From contig NZ_JAUASV010000008.1 of assembly GCF_030345695.1 (NCBI RefSeq), positions 62,001 through 126,000 of the forward strand: DNA of 64,000 bases, given 5' to 3'. Every line of letters starts with the position of its first letter. Within the stretch, counting starts at the first letter, position 1. Below the pieces are notes generated by a model that did not search any database, was not told the origin of the DNA, and saw only the letters and a list, made by a program, of their open reading frames with translations. Positions 52,507 to 61,112 of the stretch are shown one piece after another. This DNA is from Galbitalea sp. SE-J8 (lineage in GTDB: Bacteria > Actinomycetota > Actinomycetes > Actinomycetales > Microbacteriaceae). Made by a program: the position numbers and the translations under genes.

Positions 52507-52691
52507 GTGGTGCTCCTGGGTGGGTGGGACATCCGCGCTTCCCCTGCGCACGGAATGCTCAGACCCTCCCAAACGGGGGGCATGGACGGGGTCGTTCCTC
52601 CACAGGCCCCGGGCGAGAGGCACGGGCGCCGGCCCGGAGGGCGGGGCCCGTTCGCTCGACGAAGTCGACTAACTGGTGCTGTTTTGACGGT

Positions 52692-52965
52692 TTGACGGAT
52701 GCCCGGTGGGAGCGGATCCGGGCGCGGCTGCCGTCGTCCTCTGGTCGTCCCGGTCGGGCGCGGTGGCCGGCGACCCACCCATGTTCCCCATCCTGGCGGG
52801 CCACCGTCGGTGCGCCGGGCAAGACCCGGGCGACCGCGCACGCGCCGCGAACGTGTCCGGGCCGACAAGGCCTACGCGTCCCGGGCGGTCCGGCAGGACC
52901 TGCGCGAACGAGGCATCACCGCGGTCATCCCCGAGCCGTCCGACCAGATCGGGCACCGCAAATGA
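52692..52965 (+). pseudogene. IS5-family transposase remnant
   Basis: Two frames carry pieces of an IS5-type transposase. The first reads LTDARWERIRARLPSSSGRP, the usual N-terminus. A second frame, after a large internal deletion, reads PRTRRERVRADKAYASRAVR then LRERGITAVIPEPSDQIGHR, ending in a stop. The DDE catalytic region is mostly missing, so it cannot be active. The neighbouring segment 52640-52690 may hold an insertion-sequence end. Confidence 0.75.
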
Positions 52966-53174
52966 CGCGGCTCAGCAGGAGGCCGCGAGGTCCGAAGTGG
53001 AGTTTGCGCTGCGCGAACTCACTCAGGATGTTGGGCCTCGCGACGATTCCTGACTTGATTCTTGGCAAGTGTTCCCTCGAGCGTCACGGAGGCGCCAACC
53101 GACGTCGGCAGCGGCATGAACTCTGATCTCGCAACGTGCCGCCCGGACGCACGCGCACCCGCCGACGGCACGCG

Positions 53175-54908
53175 TCATCGGGCGAGCAGCGACGCCCCGC
53201 GATCCACGAGCGCGAGATCCGCGAGCGCGAGATCGATGAGCGCGAGGTCGCTGAACCGCGGCCCGACCAGGCACAGCCCGACCGGCGCGTCGAACAGCGA
53301 GCCGGCGCGCGGCACGCCGAGTGCCGGCACGCTCAGCCCCGGACGCCCGCTGAGCCCGGCGATGCACGTGAGCCGCAGCGTGCCGCTGCGGGTGCGCTCG
53401 ATGTCGCCCTCGTCCGCGGTCGTCGACGGCGCGACGGATGAGGCGCTCGGCAGCAGCAGCACGCGGTCGCCGAGCGCTGCCTCGATCTCCGCACGCGCGC
53501 GGGCGGCCGCGGCCCGCGCATCCGTCTCCTGCTCGGGGGTGACGGATGCCGCGAACGCGAAGCGGCCGGCGACCGCGCCGCCCAGCGCACCGCCGTTCAC
53601 GCCGCCGTGGGCCTCGATCCAGGCTCCGTGCGAGCGCCACGCCTCTGCGGCCTGCACGACCCGGAACGCCTCGACCCAGCGCTCGACGTCGACGTCGACG
53701 CCGACCTCGGCCGCCGTGGGCGCCGACCCGAGGAAGCGCTCGAACGCGTCCCGCACGTCGGGCTCGAGCACGTCGAGCAGCGCGGGAGCGACCGCGAACT
53801 CGGCGCCGACCGCGCGCTGCGCGCCCGCATCGAGCGAGGCCGCCGCAGCGCGCCGCAGCGTGTCCGCGTCGCGCGTGAGCCAGCCGACGGTGTCGAACGA
53901 GGGCGCGAGCGGCAGCAGGCCGCCGGTCGGCACCGCGCCGTGCGTCGTGCGCAGCCCCCACAGTCCCTGGTAGCTCGCCGGCACGCGGATCGACCCGCCC
54001 GTGTCGGTCGCGAGCCCGATCGACGCCTGGCCGAGCGCGACGGCCGAGGCGGGTCCGCTCGACGAGCCGCCCGGGATAGCCCCGGGCACCGCGCCGTTCG
54101 GCGGGGTGCCGTAGTGCGGGTTGCGCCCCGCGATCGAGTACGCGAACTCGTCGGTGTGCGCGATGCCGGCCAGGTCGGCGCCGTGCGCGGCGAGCGCCTC
54201 GACGGCCTCGGCGTGCTCCGGCTGCGGACCCTGCCCGGCGAGGTAGGCGGGCACGCCGCCGCCCGTCGGGTACCCCGCGACCGCGAACAGGTCCTTGACC
54301 GCGACGGTCTCGCCGTCGAGGCCCCCCGGCTCCGAGGCGGGCGCGAGCGGTGCGCCGACCACTCGCCAGACGGATGCCGCGACCGCGGGCGCGGGAAGGC
54401 TCACGTGCGCCGCCGCGACCTTCCAGGCGCCGGCATCCGTCGCGGGGGGCGCCGGGCTCGGCGCGGGGGTCAGGCTCGGCGCGGCCGCCGGGCTCGGCTC
54501 GGCCGCCGGGCTCGGCTCGGCCGCCGGGCTCGGCTCGGCCGCCAGGCTCGGCGCGGCCGCCGGACTCGGCGCGGCCGCCGCACTCGCATCCCCCGGGACG
54601 CGGCGCCAGAGCTGCGTCTGCTGGCCCCGGCCGCCGGTGAGCGGCAGGGTCACGGCGATGACGAGCGCCGCATCCGCGCCGATCGGACGCACGTCGACCG
54701 GGCCGAGCTCGCGCTTCGGCGCCCCGCCGCGTCCGCGCCGGAACGCGCTGATCGCGTCGTGCCCGACGAGGATGCCGCCCGCGTCGCCGCGCAGGGTGTC
54801 CGGGGCGTCGACGAAGAGATCGTCGAGCGCCGCGAGGTCGTTCGCCATGAGCGCGCGCTCGTAGGCGAGGAACGCGCTCTCGAGCCCCTCGGGCCAGCCG
54901 CCGCTCAC
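53175..54908 (-). CDS. Amidase with N-terminal AtzH-like domain
   Basis: 577 residues. The first 120 or so (SAFLAYERALMANDLAALDD, RGDAGGILVGHDAISAFRRG, GADAALVIAVTLPL) form a cystatin/SnoaL-like AtzH domain. An amidase-signature domain follows (VAVKDLFAVAGYPTGGGVPA with the catalytic Lys, GGSSSGPASAVALGQASIGL with the Ser-cisSer-Lys loop, TDTGGSIRVPASYQGLWGLR). Between them is an Ala-Glu-Pro-Ser linker from 18-bp tandem repeats (about 54452-54584). AtzH-amidase fusions occur in cyanurate/biuret and allophanate-type pathways. The GTG start overlaps the formamidase stop by four bases. Confidence 0.88.
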   Translation of the reverse strand: MSGGWPEGLESAFLAYERALMANDLAALDDLFVDAPDTLRGDAGGILVGHDAISAFRRGRGGAPKRELGPVDVRPIGADAALVIAVTLPLTGGRGQQTQLWRRVPGDASAAAAPSPAAAPSLAAEPSPAAEPSPAAEPSPAAAPSLTPAPSPAPPATDAGAWKVAAAHVSLPAPAVAASVWRVVGAPLAPASEPGGLDGETVAVKDLFAVAGYPTGGGVPAYLAGQGPQPEHAEAVEALAAHGADLAGIAHTDEFAYSIAGRNPHYGTPPNGAVPGAIPGGSSSGPASAVALGQASIGLATDTGGSIRVPASYQGLWGLRTTHGAVPTGGLLPLAPSFDTVGWLTRDADTLRRAAAASLDAGAQRAVGAEFAVAPALLDVLEPDVRDAFERFLGSAPTAAEVGVDVDVERWVEAFRVVQAAEAWRSHGAWIEAHGGVNGGALGGAVAGRFAFAASVTPEQETDARAAAARARAEIEAALGDRVLLLPSASSVAPSTTADEGDIERTRSGTLRLTCIAGLSGRPGLSVPALGVPRAGSLFDAPVGLCLVGPRFSDLALIDLALADLALVDRGASLLAR

Positions 54909-56122
54909 GCGCCCTCCTCTGACCCGAGCGTGTTACTCGAACCGGTCCGGGATTCCGGCCGATCTCGGGTAACTCGCTCGGGTGAGCGGGGCGGCTCGTC
55001 CGACCAGGGCACCCCGCCCGACCCGGGCAGCTCACCCGACCCGGGCGCCCGGTCGAAGTCCGCCGTGCGGATGCGCGCGTGCACCCCGCTCACGCGGTCG
55101 ACGACCTGCGAGATGTCGAAGTCGGTCGCGGCCGAGAGGTAGGCGAGCGCGTGCTCCGGATCGAGGCCGTAGCGCTCGCCGAGGAACGCGATCGCGGTAC
55201 GCACCGTCTTGCGCACCGCCTCGTCGAGGTCGAGGTCGATGCCCGTCGGCACGGCGTACTCGGGCGTCGCGACGAACGGGCCGGTGAGCGCCGAGAGGCC
55301 GAGCGACGCGCGATCCGCGGCGGGAACCACGTCGAACCGCACCGTCGCGCGCAGGCTCGCCTCCATCGCCGTGAGCGCGACCTCGCCATCGCCCTGCGCG
55401 AAGTGCGGATCGCCGACGTAGGCGAGCGCGCCGGGCACCTGCACGGGCAGGTAGAGCGTCGTGCCGGGCACGAGCAGGCGGATGTCGATGTTGCCGCCGT
55501 GGTCGCCCGGCGGCACCGAGTGCGGGCGCTCGTCGCCCGCGACGGCGACGCCCATCGTGCCGAGGAACGGCGCGAGCGGAAAACGGATGTCGTGCGGCCC
55601 GCCGAGCACGCGCGGCATCGTGCCGAATGCCCCCGTTTCGTCCACGGCGGCGAACACGCTCACGACGGATGCCCCGCCGCGCGGGAACTCCCCCGGCAGC
55701 GCGCCGCGCCCGTGCCGATTCGAGATGACGCCGTACGGCACGCGCGGCAGCAGCTCGACGACGGTCATCGCGAGCAGATCGCCGGGCCGGGCGCCGCGTA
55801 CCGCGATCGGCCCGGTGACGACGTGCGGCCCGTCGACGGCCGGGTCGTGCGGATGAGCGGATGCGGCGAGCGCCACCGCGTCGTCGAGCACGCCGTCGAC
55901 GGGCACCCCGAACCGCGCGAAGAACGCCGCCGGATCGCGACCCTGGTCCTCGAGGATGCCCTCGTGGCTCAGGGTGTCGATCGTGACCGCGGTGCCCGGC
56001 TCGATCGTCAGCACCGCCGCATCCGTCGCGCACGGCAGCCGTCCCCAGAGCACGGTCTCGAGCGTCGCGGGCAGGTAGATCTCGGACCGGATCGCACCCG
56101 TTCCGGGCTGCAGCACCGTCAT
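54905..56122 (-). CDS. Acetamidase/formamidase family protein
   Basis: 405 residues of the FmdA/AmdA fold: VTIDTLSHEGILEDQGRDP, VTGPIAVRGARPGDLLAMTV, FLGTMGVAVAGDE, HGGNIDIRLLVPGTTLYLPV and HFAQGDGEVALTAMEASLRA, which holds the metal-binding region. It hydrolyses formamide or short amides to ammonia. The last 60 residues are a Ser/Pro/Arg-rich disordered tail. Coupled with the downstream amidase, it may handle formamide-type breakdown products of purines or hydantoins; that link is inference. Confidence 0.9.
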   Translation of the reverse strand: MTVLQPGTGAIRSEIYLPATLETVLWGRLPCATDAAVLTIEPGTAVTIDTLSHEGILEDQGRDPAAFFARFGVPVDGVLDDAVALAASAHPHDPAVDGPHVVTGPIAVRGARPGDLLAMTVVELLPRVPYGVISNRHGRGALPGEFPRGGASVVSVFAAVDETGAFGTMPRVLGGPHDIRFPLAPFLGTMGVAVAGDERPHSVPPGDHGGNIDIRLLVPGTTLYLPVQVPGALAYVGDPHFAQGDGEVALTAMEASLRATVRFDVVPAADRASLGLSALTGPFVATPEYAVPTGIDLDLDEAVRKTVRTAIAFLGERYGLDPEHALAYLSAATDFDISQVVDRVSGVHARIRTADFDRAPGSGELPGSGGVPWSDEPPRSPERVTRDRPESRTGSSNTLGSEEGA

Positions 56123-56176
56123 CCGCCCATCCTCCCCGTCCAGGAGCCGCCCCCTTCGCTAGTAGATTCTGAGCCT

Positions 56177-56893
56177 ATGCCGTCCCGCCTGCTCGCCGAT
56201 CGCGACCGCCTCCACACCGGCCTCATGCTCGCCCTGACGTTCTCGACGGGCGTCGTCGACTCGCTCGGCTACCTCGGCCTCGATCGGGTGTTCACGGGCA
56301 ACATGACCGGCAACGTCGTGATCCTCGGCATGGCGCTGACGGGTGCCGAGAACCTGCCGATCGCGGGTCCGATCATCGCGCTGGCCCTGTTCATGCTCGG
56401 CGCGCTCATCGCGGGACGCGTGCTGCGCAACCGGCCCGTCGGCTGGTCGGCGCGCACCACGGGGCTGCTGTTCGTCGTCGCCGGGGTGCTGCTCGTCGCC
56501 GCGGTGCCCGAGATCGCCGTCCAGGCGCCGCGGCCCGAGTGGCTGACCTACGGAGTCACGGGCGCGCTCGGCTTCGCGATGGGCACGCAGGCGGGCGCCG
56601 CGCGCCAGGTCGCCGTCAAGGACGTCACGACCGTCGTCGTCACGTCGACGCTCGTCGGGCTGGCGTTCGACTCGCACTTCGGCGGACGGGGCAGGCAGCC
56701 CTGGTTCCGCCGCCTGGCCGCGGTCGTGCTCATCGGGCTCGGCGCGCTCTCCGGCGCGGCCCTGCTGCGCGTGCACCTGGGCTGGGGCATCGCGCTGTCG
56801 TTCGTCATCACGATCTCGGTCGCGATCCTCGGCCACGTCGGCCGCCCGGCCCCTGCCCCGGCCCCGACCCCGGCCCCTGCCCCTCGCGCGTGA
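56177..56893 (+). CDS. YoaK/DUF1275 membrane protein
   Basis: 238 residues with about six membrane helices and the YoaK signatures: FSTGVVDSLGYLGLDRVFTG, NMTGNVVILGMALTG, and FAMGTQAGAARQVAVKDVTT followed by VVVTSTLVGLAFD. Function is unknown. It ends in a Pro-Ala repeat tail (RPAPAPAPTPAPAPRA). The stop codon lies inside the long palindrome that follows. It is divergent from the formamidase gene, 54 bases apart. Confidence 0.9.
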   Translation: MPSRLLADRDRLHTGLMLALTFSTGVVDSLGYLGLDRVFTGNMTGNVVILGMALTGAENLPIAGPIIALALFMLGALIAGRVLRNRPVGWSARTTGLLFVVAGVLLVAAVPEIAVQAPRPEWLTYGVTGALGFAMGTQAGAARQVAVKDVTTVVVTSTLVGLAFDSHFGGRGRQPWFRRLAAVVLIGLGALSGAALLRVHLGWGIALSFVITISVAILGHVGRPAPAPAPTPAPAPRA

Positions 56894-56956
56894 GGACGTT
56901 TTGCGCGCGTGAGGACGGTCCGGGTCGTCCTCACACGCGCAAAACGTCCTCACGCG
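56887..56956 (+). terminator. GTGAGGACG palindrome overlapping the yoaK-like stop codon
   Basis: The third copy of the A-B-A palindrome. Its middle B segment is TTTTGCGCGC where the other two copies have ATCTGCGCGC, and the opposite arm carries the matching change (GCGCAAAA), so pairing is preserved. It lies between convergent genes, and its left arm includes the stop codon, which fits a bidirectional terminator. Confidence 0.75.
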
Positions 56957-57024
56957 GGCGGGTCACACGCGCGCTGAGTCACACGCGCGCGGGTCACGCG
57001 CGCGCGGGTCACACGCGGGGCGAG

Positions 57025-58083
57025 TCACGACGACCTCCGCTTGGCGAACTCGACACCGCCGCGCACGACGACCCGCACTCGATCGCCCACGGCCGGCCGC
57101 ACGCCGCGCACCTCGGCCGACAACTCGCCGTCCGCCACGACGACGCGTACACGGAATCCGTCCTCGATCGGGGTCACTCGCACGATCGAGCCCTCAAAGC
57201 CGTCAGGGTCACCGGAGCCAGAACCTTCGACGTCCCCAGAACCCGCAGCCCCAGAACCAGCCCCAGAACCCGCAGCCCCAGAACCCGCGCCAGAACCCGC
57301 AGCGCCAGAACCCTCCGCGCCCCGGGCCTCGAGCGTGACGTGCGCGGCCCGCGTGAGCAGCACGGAGCGCTCTCGCCGGATGACGCCGTCGTACCCGAGG
57401 AAGCGGGCGACCGCCTCGCTCGGGGGCGCGTCGAGCACGCGCTGCGGCTCGCCCTGTGCGACGACCCGGCCGTCCACCAGCACGACCACCCGGTCGGCGA
57501 GCGCCCACGCCTCCGCGCGGTCGTGCACGACGACGAGCGTCGCGCCGGCGCGACCGCGGATGACGGATGCCGCATCCTGCAGCAGGCCCGCCCGCGTCTC
57601 CGCGTCGAGCGACGCGAACGGCTCGTCGAGGACGAGCACCTCGGGGTCGACGGCGATCGCCCGGGCGAGGTGCACCCGGCGCTGCTCGCCGCCCGACAGC
57701 GCGGTCGCCCGGCGATCTCCGAGCTCGGCGGCCCCGAGCGCCGCGAGCGCACGGTCGGCGCGTCCGCGGCGCTCAGCCCGTGGGATCCCCCACCAGGCCT
57801 GCGCGATCTCGACATTCGCGCGGGCGCTGCGGCGCGCGAGCCCCGGGTCCTGCAGCGCGGTCGCGACCCGGCCGTGACGCTCGATACTGCCCGCGGATGG
57901 TGCGACGATGCCGGCGATCGCGGAGACCAGGGTGCTCTTGCCCGCGCCGTTCGGTCCGAGCACAGCCGTCACCTCACCGGCCCGCAGGTCGAGGTCGATG
58001 CCGTCGAGCACGACGTCGCGCGAGCGAGTGACCCGCAGCCCGCGCACGCGCACGAGCGGCTCGCCGGGCACCGCATCCGTCAC
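57025..58083 (-). CDS. tupC: Tungstate-type ABC transporter ATPase (TupC-like)
   Basis: 352 residues. The ATPase domain has Walker A GPNGAGKST, signature LSGGEQRR, Walker B VLVLDEPFASLD and switch VVHDRAEAW. From about residue 255 there is a Gly-Ser-Ala repeat linker (27-bp units at 57230-57311), then a TOBE-like domain (VRVTPIEDGFRVRVVVADGE) as in oxyanion importers. The GTG start at 58083 overlaps the permease stop by four bases. It is the last gene of the six-gene operon and convergent with the yoaK-like gene. Confidence 0.88.
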   Translation of the reverse strand: MTDAVPGEPLVRVRGLRVTRSRDVVLDGIDLDLRAGEVTAVLGPNGAGKSTLVSAIAGIVAPSAGSIERHGRVATALQDPGLARRSARANVEIAQAWWGIPRAERRGRADRALAALGAAELGDRRATALSGGEQRRVHLARAIAVDPEVLVLDEPFASLDAETRAGLLQDAASVIRGRAGATLVVVHDRAEAWALADRVVVLVDGRVVAQGEPQRVLDAPPSEAVARFLGYDGVIRRERSVLLTRAAHVTLEARGAEGSGAAGSGAGSGAAGSGAGSGAAGSGDVEGSGSGDPDGFEGSIVRVTPIEDGFRVRVVVADGELSAEVRGVRPAVGDRVRVVVRGGVEFAKRRSS

Positions 58084-58802
58084 GAGCGGGCACCCACGCG
58101 GGGCGCGACGCGACCGCCGCCGTACTGGAGCGCGGTGAGCGCCCCGGACACGATCGCGATGAGCACGAGGAGCACGATGCCGATCGCGAGGCCGCCGGCG
58201 AAGTGGCCCGCCTCGACCTCCGACAGTGCAGCGCTCGCGAGCGTCTGGTCGAGGCCGTTGATGTTGCCGCCGACGAGCACGACGGCGCCCACCTCCGAGA
58301 GCGCCGAGCCGACCGCGGCGATGAGCGCGGCGAGCACGCCGACACGGGCCTCGCGCAGAGCGAGCACGGCGACGGATGCCCGGCCCGCTCCGAACGCGCG
58401 GGCCTGGTCGAGCAGTCCGGTCGGCACCGAGCGCACCGCTGACGCGGTCAGCGCCACGATGATCGGCAGCGCGAGCACGGTCTGCGCGACGTAGACGCCC
58501 TGGAGCGTGAACAGCAGGCGCAGCGGGCCGAGGGGGGCCGCCGGGAACATCAGCAGCGCGAGCACGAGGCCAACGACCACAGGCGGCAGTCCGAGGCCGG
58601 CGTTCGCGAGAGCGAGCCCGGCCCTGCGCCCCGGGAAGCGGCCGATGCCCAGAGCGACACCGGCCGGCAGGCCGATCACGACCGCGATCAGAGTGGGGAT
58701 AGCCGCCACCTGGAGCGTGACGACGGTGACATCGCGCAGATACGGGTCGCCCCCCACGATGAGCTGCCACGCCTGCACCAGGCCGTCGACGACGTAGTTC
58801 AT
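58080..58802 (-). CDS. tupB: Tungstate-type ABC transporter permease (TupB-like)
   Basis: 240 residues with about six membrane helices and the short TupB layout: VTVVTLQVAAIPTLIAVVIG, ANAGLGLPPVVVGLVLALLM and the EAA-like ARAFGAGRASVAVLALREAR. The conserved GLPPVVVGL stretch is diagnostic of tungstate permeases. Both ends overlap neighbours by four bases, fixing it in the operon with tupA and tupC despite the three genes inserted between tupA and tupB. Confidence 0.9.
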   Translation of the reverse strand: MNYVVDGLVQAWQLIVGGDPYLRDVTVVTLQVAAIPTLIAVVIGLPAGVALGIGRFPGRRAGLALANAGLGLPPVVVGLVLALLMFPAAPLGPLRLLFTLQGVYVAQTVLALPIIVALTASAVRSVPTGLLDQARAFGAGRASVAVLALREARVGVLAALIAAVGSALSEVGAVVLVGGNINGLDQTLASAALSEVEAGHFAGGLAIGIVLLVLIAIVSGALTALQYGGGRVAPRVGARS

Positions 58803-59149
58803 CCGCCGTCGGGCGAGGTCCGCGCCGGGGCGGGGGTCGGATCCGTCACGTACACGAGCCGCCCGTCGGTCAGCCGGTACACGGTGCCCACGGGGTCACC
58901 CTCCCCGACGACCGTGCCGATGTCCCCGTCGGGCACCTCGCCGCTCTTCTGGCCGGGCTGCACGACGACGTCGTCGGATCGGCGCACGCCCGTCCCGATG
59001 AGGGCAGGCGAGAGGTTGAGCGACGAGAGCGCTGCGATGAGGAACGCGACGGCGAGCACGATGCCGACGTCGAAGAGGTTCACGAGGCCGTCGAGCGGGT
59101 CGCCCGCGCGATCCGCCGAACGCCGCGATCGGGGGGTCACGCGGATCAC
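58799..59149 (-). CDS. DUF2149 protein, ExbD/TolR-like topology
   Basis: 116 residues. A short N-terminal basic segment precedes one membrane helix in the region LVNLFDVGIVLAVAFLIAAL, then a soluble outer domain of about 70 residues. The Asp at the start of that helix sits where ExbD and TolR have their proton-carrying Asp, and the gene directly follows an ExbB/TolQ-like partner. DUF2149 proteins are known next to ExbB-like genes in archaea and some actinobacteria; their function is unestablished. The start is GTG, with 4-bp overlaps on both sides. Confidence 0.8.
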   Translation of the reverse strand: MIRVTPRSRRSADRAGDPLDGLVNLFDVGIVLAVAFLIAALSSLNLSPALIGTGVRRSDDVVVQPGQKSGEVPDGDIGTVVGEGDPVGTVYRLTDGRLVYVTDPTPAPARTSPDGG

Positions 59150-59790
59150 TCCGCCACCGCCTCGGAGGTGAGCACGGCGGCGACATACTCGAGATCCGAG
59201 TAGTCCTGACCGTAGAGGCGCTCCCGCACGAGTGAGATCGCGAACGCGACGACGCCGATCAGGATGCCGAGCACGGTGACACTGAACGCGACCCGGAGAT
59301 TCTCGGTGAGAGCGTCGATGTCTCCGTTCGCGAGCCCGCTGAGCGCGGGCGAGAGCGGGATGAGCGTGCCCATGAGGCCCAGCGCGGGACCGAGTCGCAC
59401 GAGCAGCCGGGTGCGTCCGAGCCGCCGTTGCGCCCCGAAGTCGAAGTCGGCGAGCTGTTTCGCCACCCGGGCCTCCGCGGCCGTGCCGCGCGGCGTCGAG
59501 CCCACGGTCTGCACGATGGCGTCGAGCGCGGACCGCATCGACTCGGTGCGCGCGACCGGCTCGACGACCCGCCGGGCGGCATCCGGATCTCCGCCATCCA
59601 GCTCGTTCCGCGCGCGATCGGCCGCCGCGGCGACGCGGTCGAGCCGCCGGCCGCGACGGCGCACGAGTTCGGTGACGAACGCGCCGAGTTCGATGATCGT
59701 CCAGGCGAGTGCCACGAGCGTGACGACGACGACGGGCAGCTCGAGCACCGCGGCGGCCGCGAACACGGCCTGGTAGATCGCGTCACTCAT
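59146..59790 (-). CDS. MotA/TolQ/ExbB-type proton channel protein
   Basis: 214 residues with the ExbB plan. A long N-terminal helix (AVFAAAAVLELPVVVVTLVA) leads into a cytoplasmic region with RRRGRRLDRVAAAADRARNE. Two helices follow: VRLGPALGLMGTLIPLSPAL, matching the TolQ/ExbB glycine-rich pore helix, and VTVLGILIGVVAFAISLV. It should form an ion-driven channel with the DUF2149 protein. ATG at 59790 was chosen; its 4-bp overlap with the PKD gene stop supports this. Confidence 0.88.
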   Translation of the reverse strand: MSDAIYQAVFAAAAVLELPVVVVTLVALAWTIIELGAFVTELVRRRGRRLDRVAAAADRARNELDGGDPDAARRVVEPVARTESMRSALDAIVQTVGSTPRGTAAEARVAKQLADFDFGAQRRLGRTRLLVRLGPALGLMGTLIPLSPALSGLANGDIDALTENLRVAFSVTVLGILIGVVAFAISLVRERLYGQDYSDLEYVAAVLTSEAVAE

Positions 59791-61112
59791 CGGATCGCTC
59801 CCGTTCGGCGGGGTCGCAGTCGGCGCAGCATTCCGCTCTCGCCGAGCACCCCGATTGCCAGCAGAGCCACGGTAACGGCTCCCCCGACCGCGCCCCAGCC
59901 GAGCGACCCGCCTCCGGCACGCTGCTCCGGCGCGGTCGCCTGGAGCGCGCCGTCGGCGGATGCGGTCGGCTCGGGCCCGCCGGGTGCGGAGATGAGCACC
60001 CCCGATATCTCGCGCTGCGACGATCCGGCCGTCGAACCGGGCGTGTCGGCCGGGGACGGGATCGGAGACGGCTCGGCCGGAGGCGGGGACGGCTCGGCCG
60101 TGGCCTCCGGCGTCCGGGACGGGGCCGTCGTCGCATCCGACGGTCCGGTCGTGCCCGAGTCGTCGCGGTGGCCGTCGTGCGCGTGGCCGGTGCTCCGGTC
60201 GTGCGTCCGCCCGCCGACATCCTGCCCGGCCCCGTCGGCCGGGCCCGTCGTCGGCGCCGCCGGCGTCGTCGATTCGCCGCCCGCGGGAACCGAGGGCGGC
60301 GCGCTCGGCAGCACGGCCGGTTCGCCGACGGTCACGAACACGCGCCCGGACACCCCGAGACTGCCGTCCGCACCGCGCACGATGACGCGCGCGGCGTAGC
60401 GCCCCGGTGTCGAGTAGGCGTGCGATGCGACGGCGTCGCCCGCGACCGGCGCCCCATCGCCGAAGTCCCACGCGTAGTCGAGCCCGGATGCCGTCACACC
60501 GCTCGTCGTGAACGTCACGGTGCCGCCAGCGTCGACCGAGTCGCGGTCCGCGGAGAGCGTCGGGGCCAGCAACGACCCCGACGTGTGCAACGTGAGGTCG
60601 ACGACGCCGTTCGCGCTGGTCTGCGCCAGGTCATTGGGCTGATCGTCGTCGCGGAGCGGGCGGACGTATCCGAGCGCGTCGCTCCCGGCGACGTAGAACG
60701 CCGGGAGGAGCCCGCTCGGAAACGGGTAGCCCGCGTCCGCGGGATCGCCGAGGTCCGCGCTCGACAGGGTCATCGGCCCGGTCGACGCGACGGTCACCTC
60801 GGCGAACGAGACCGAGCCGGCCGGGATGCCGACGACGTCCTGAACGAGGGAGCGCACCGAGATGCCGGCGAACTGGTCGCTCGACGTCGTCCCCCCGGCG
60901 ACCGAACGCAGCTCGTACGACGCGCTCAGTCCGCCCGCCTGCACCTCGGCGAACGACACGACGACGTCGCCCGTCATCGTCCCGACGATGTGCACGGCGA
61001 CGCAGGCGCCGCCGTCCGGGCACGTCGACGCCCCCGACGCGGGCGGGACCGCGACGGGGGCGAGGACGGCGACCGCGGCGAACGCGACCGCGAGGGCACG
61101 GCGTCGGGTCAG
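59787..61112 (-). CDS. Surface protein with PKD domain and C-terminal membrane anchor
   Basis: About 441 residues. A signal peptide (TRRRALAVAFAAVAVLAPVA) leads to a beta-rich domain of unknown type (VHIVGTMTGDVVVSFAEVQA, TSSDQFAGISVRSLVQDVVG), then a PKD domain (TASGLDYAWDFGDGAPVAGD, HAYSTPGRYAARVIVRG). A Pro/Thr/Ser linker follows with a His/Asp-rich patch (HDRSTGHAHDGHRDD), then one membrane helix (WGAVGGAVTVALLAIGVLG) and a basic tail. No ATG, GTG or TTG fits the signal peptide; CTG at 61112 forms a CTGA overlap with the tupA stop and is my choice. Longer in-frame starts would lie inside tupA. It may tether the TupA protein to the membrane. Confidence 0.75.
   Translation of the reverse strand: MTRRRALAVAFAAVAVLAPVAVPPASGASTCPDGGACVAVHIVGTMTGDVVVSFAEVQAGGLSASYELRSVAGGTTSSDQFAGISVRSLVQDVVGIPAGSVSFAEVTVASTGPMTLSSADLGDPADAGYPFPSGLLPAFYVAGSDALGYVRPLRDDDQPNDLAQTSANGVVDLTLHTSGSLLAPTLSADRDSVDAGGTVTFTTSGVTASGLDYAWDFGDGAPVAGDAVASHAYSTPGRYAARVIVRGADGSLGVSGRVFVTVGEPAVLPSAPPSVPAGGESTTPAAPTTGPADGAGQDVGGRTHDRSTGHAHDGHRDDSGTTGPSDATTAPSRTPEATAEPSPPPAEPSPIPSPADTPGSTAGSSQREISGVLISAPGGPEPTASADGALQATAPEQRAGGGSLGWGAVGGAVTVALLAIGVLGESGMLRRLRPRRTGAIR

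Noticed and set aside
53023-53174. Short frames downstream of the IS5 remnant
   Set aside because: No motif, poor starts, and overlap with the amidase gene end; treated as non-coding.
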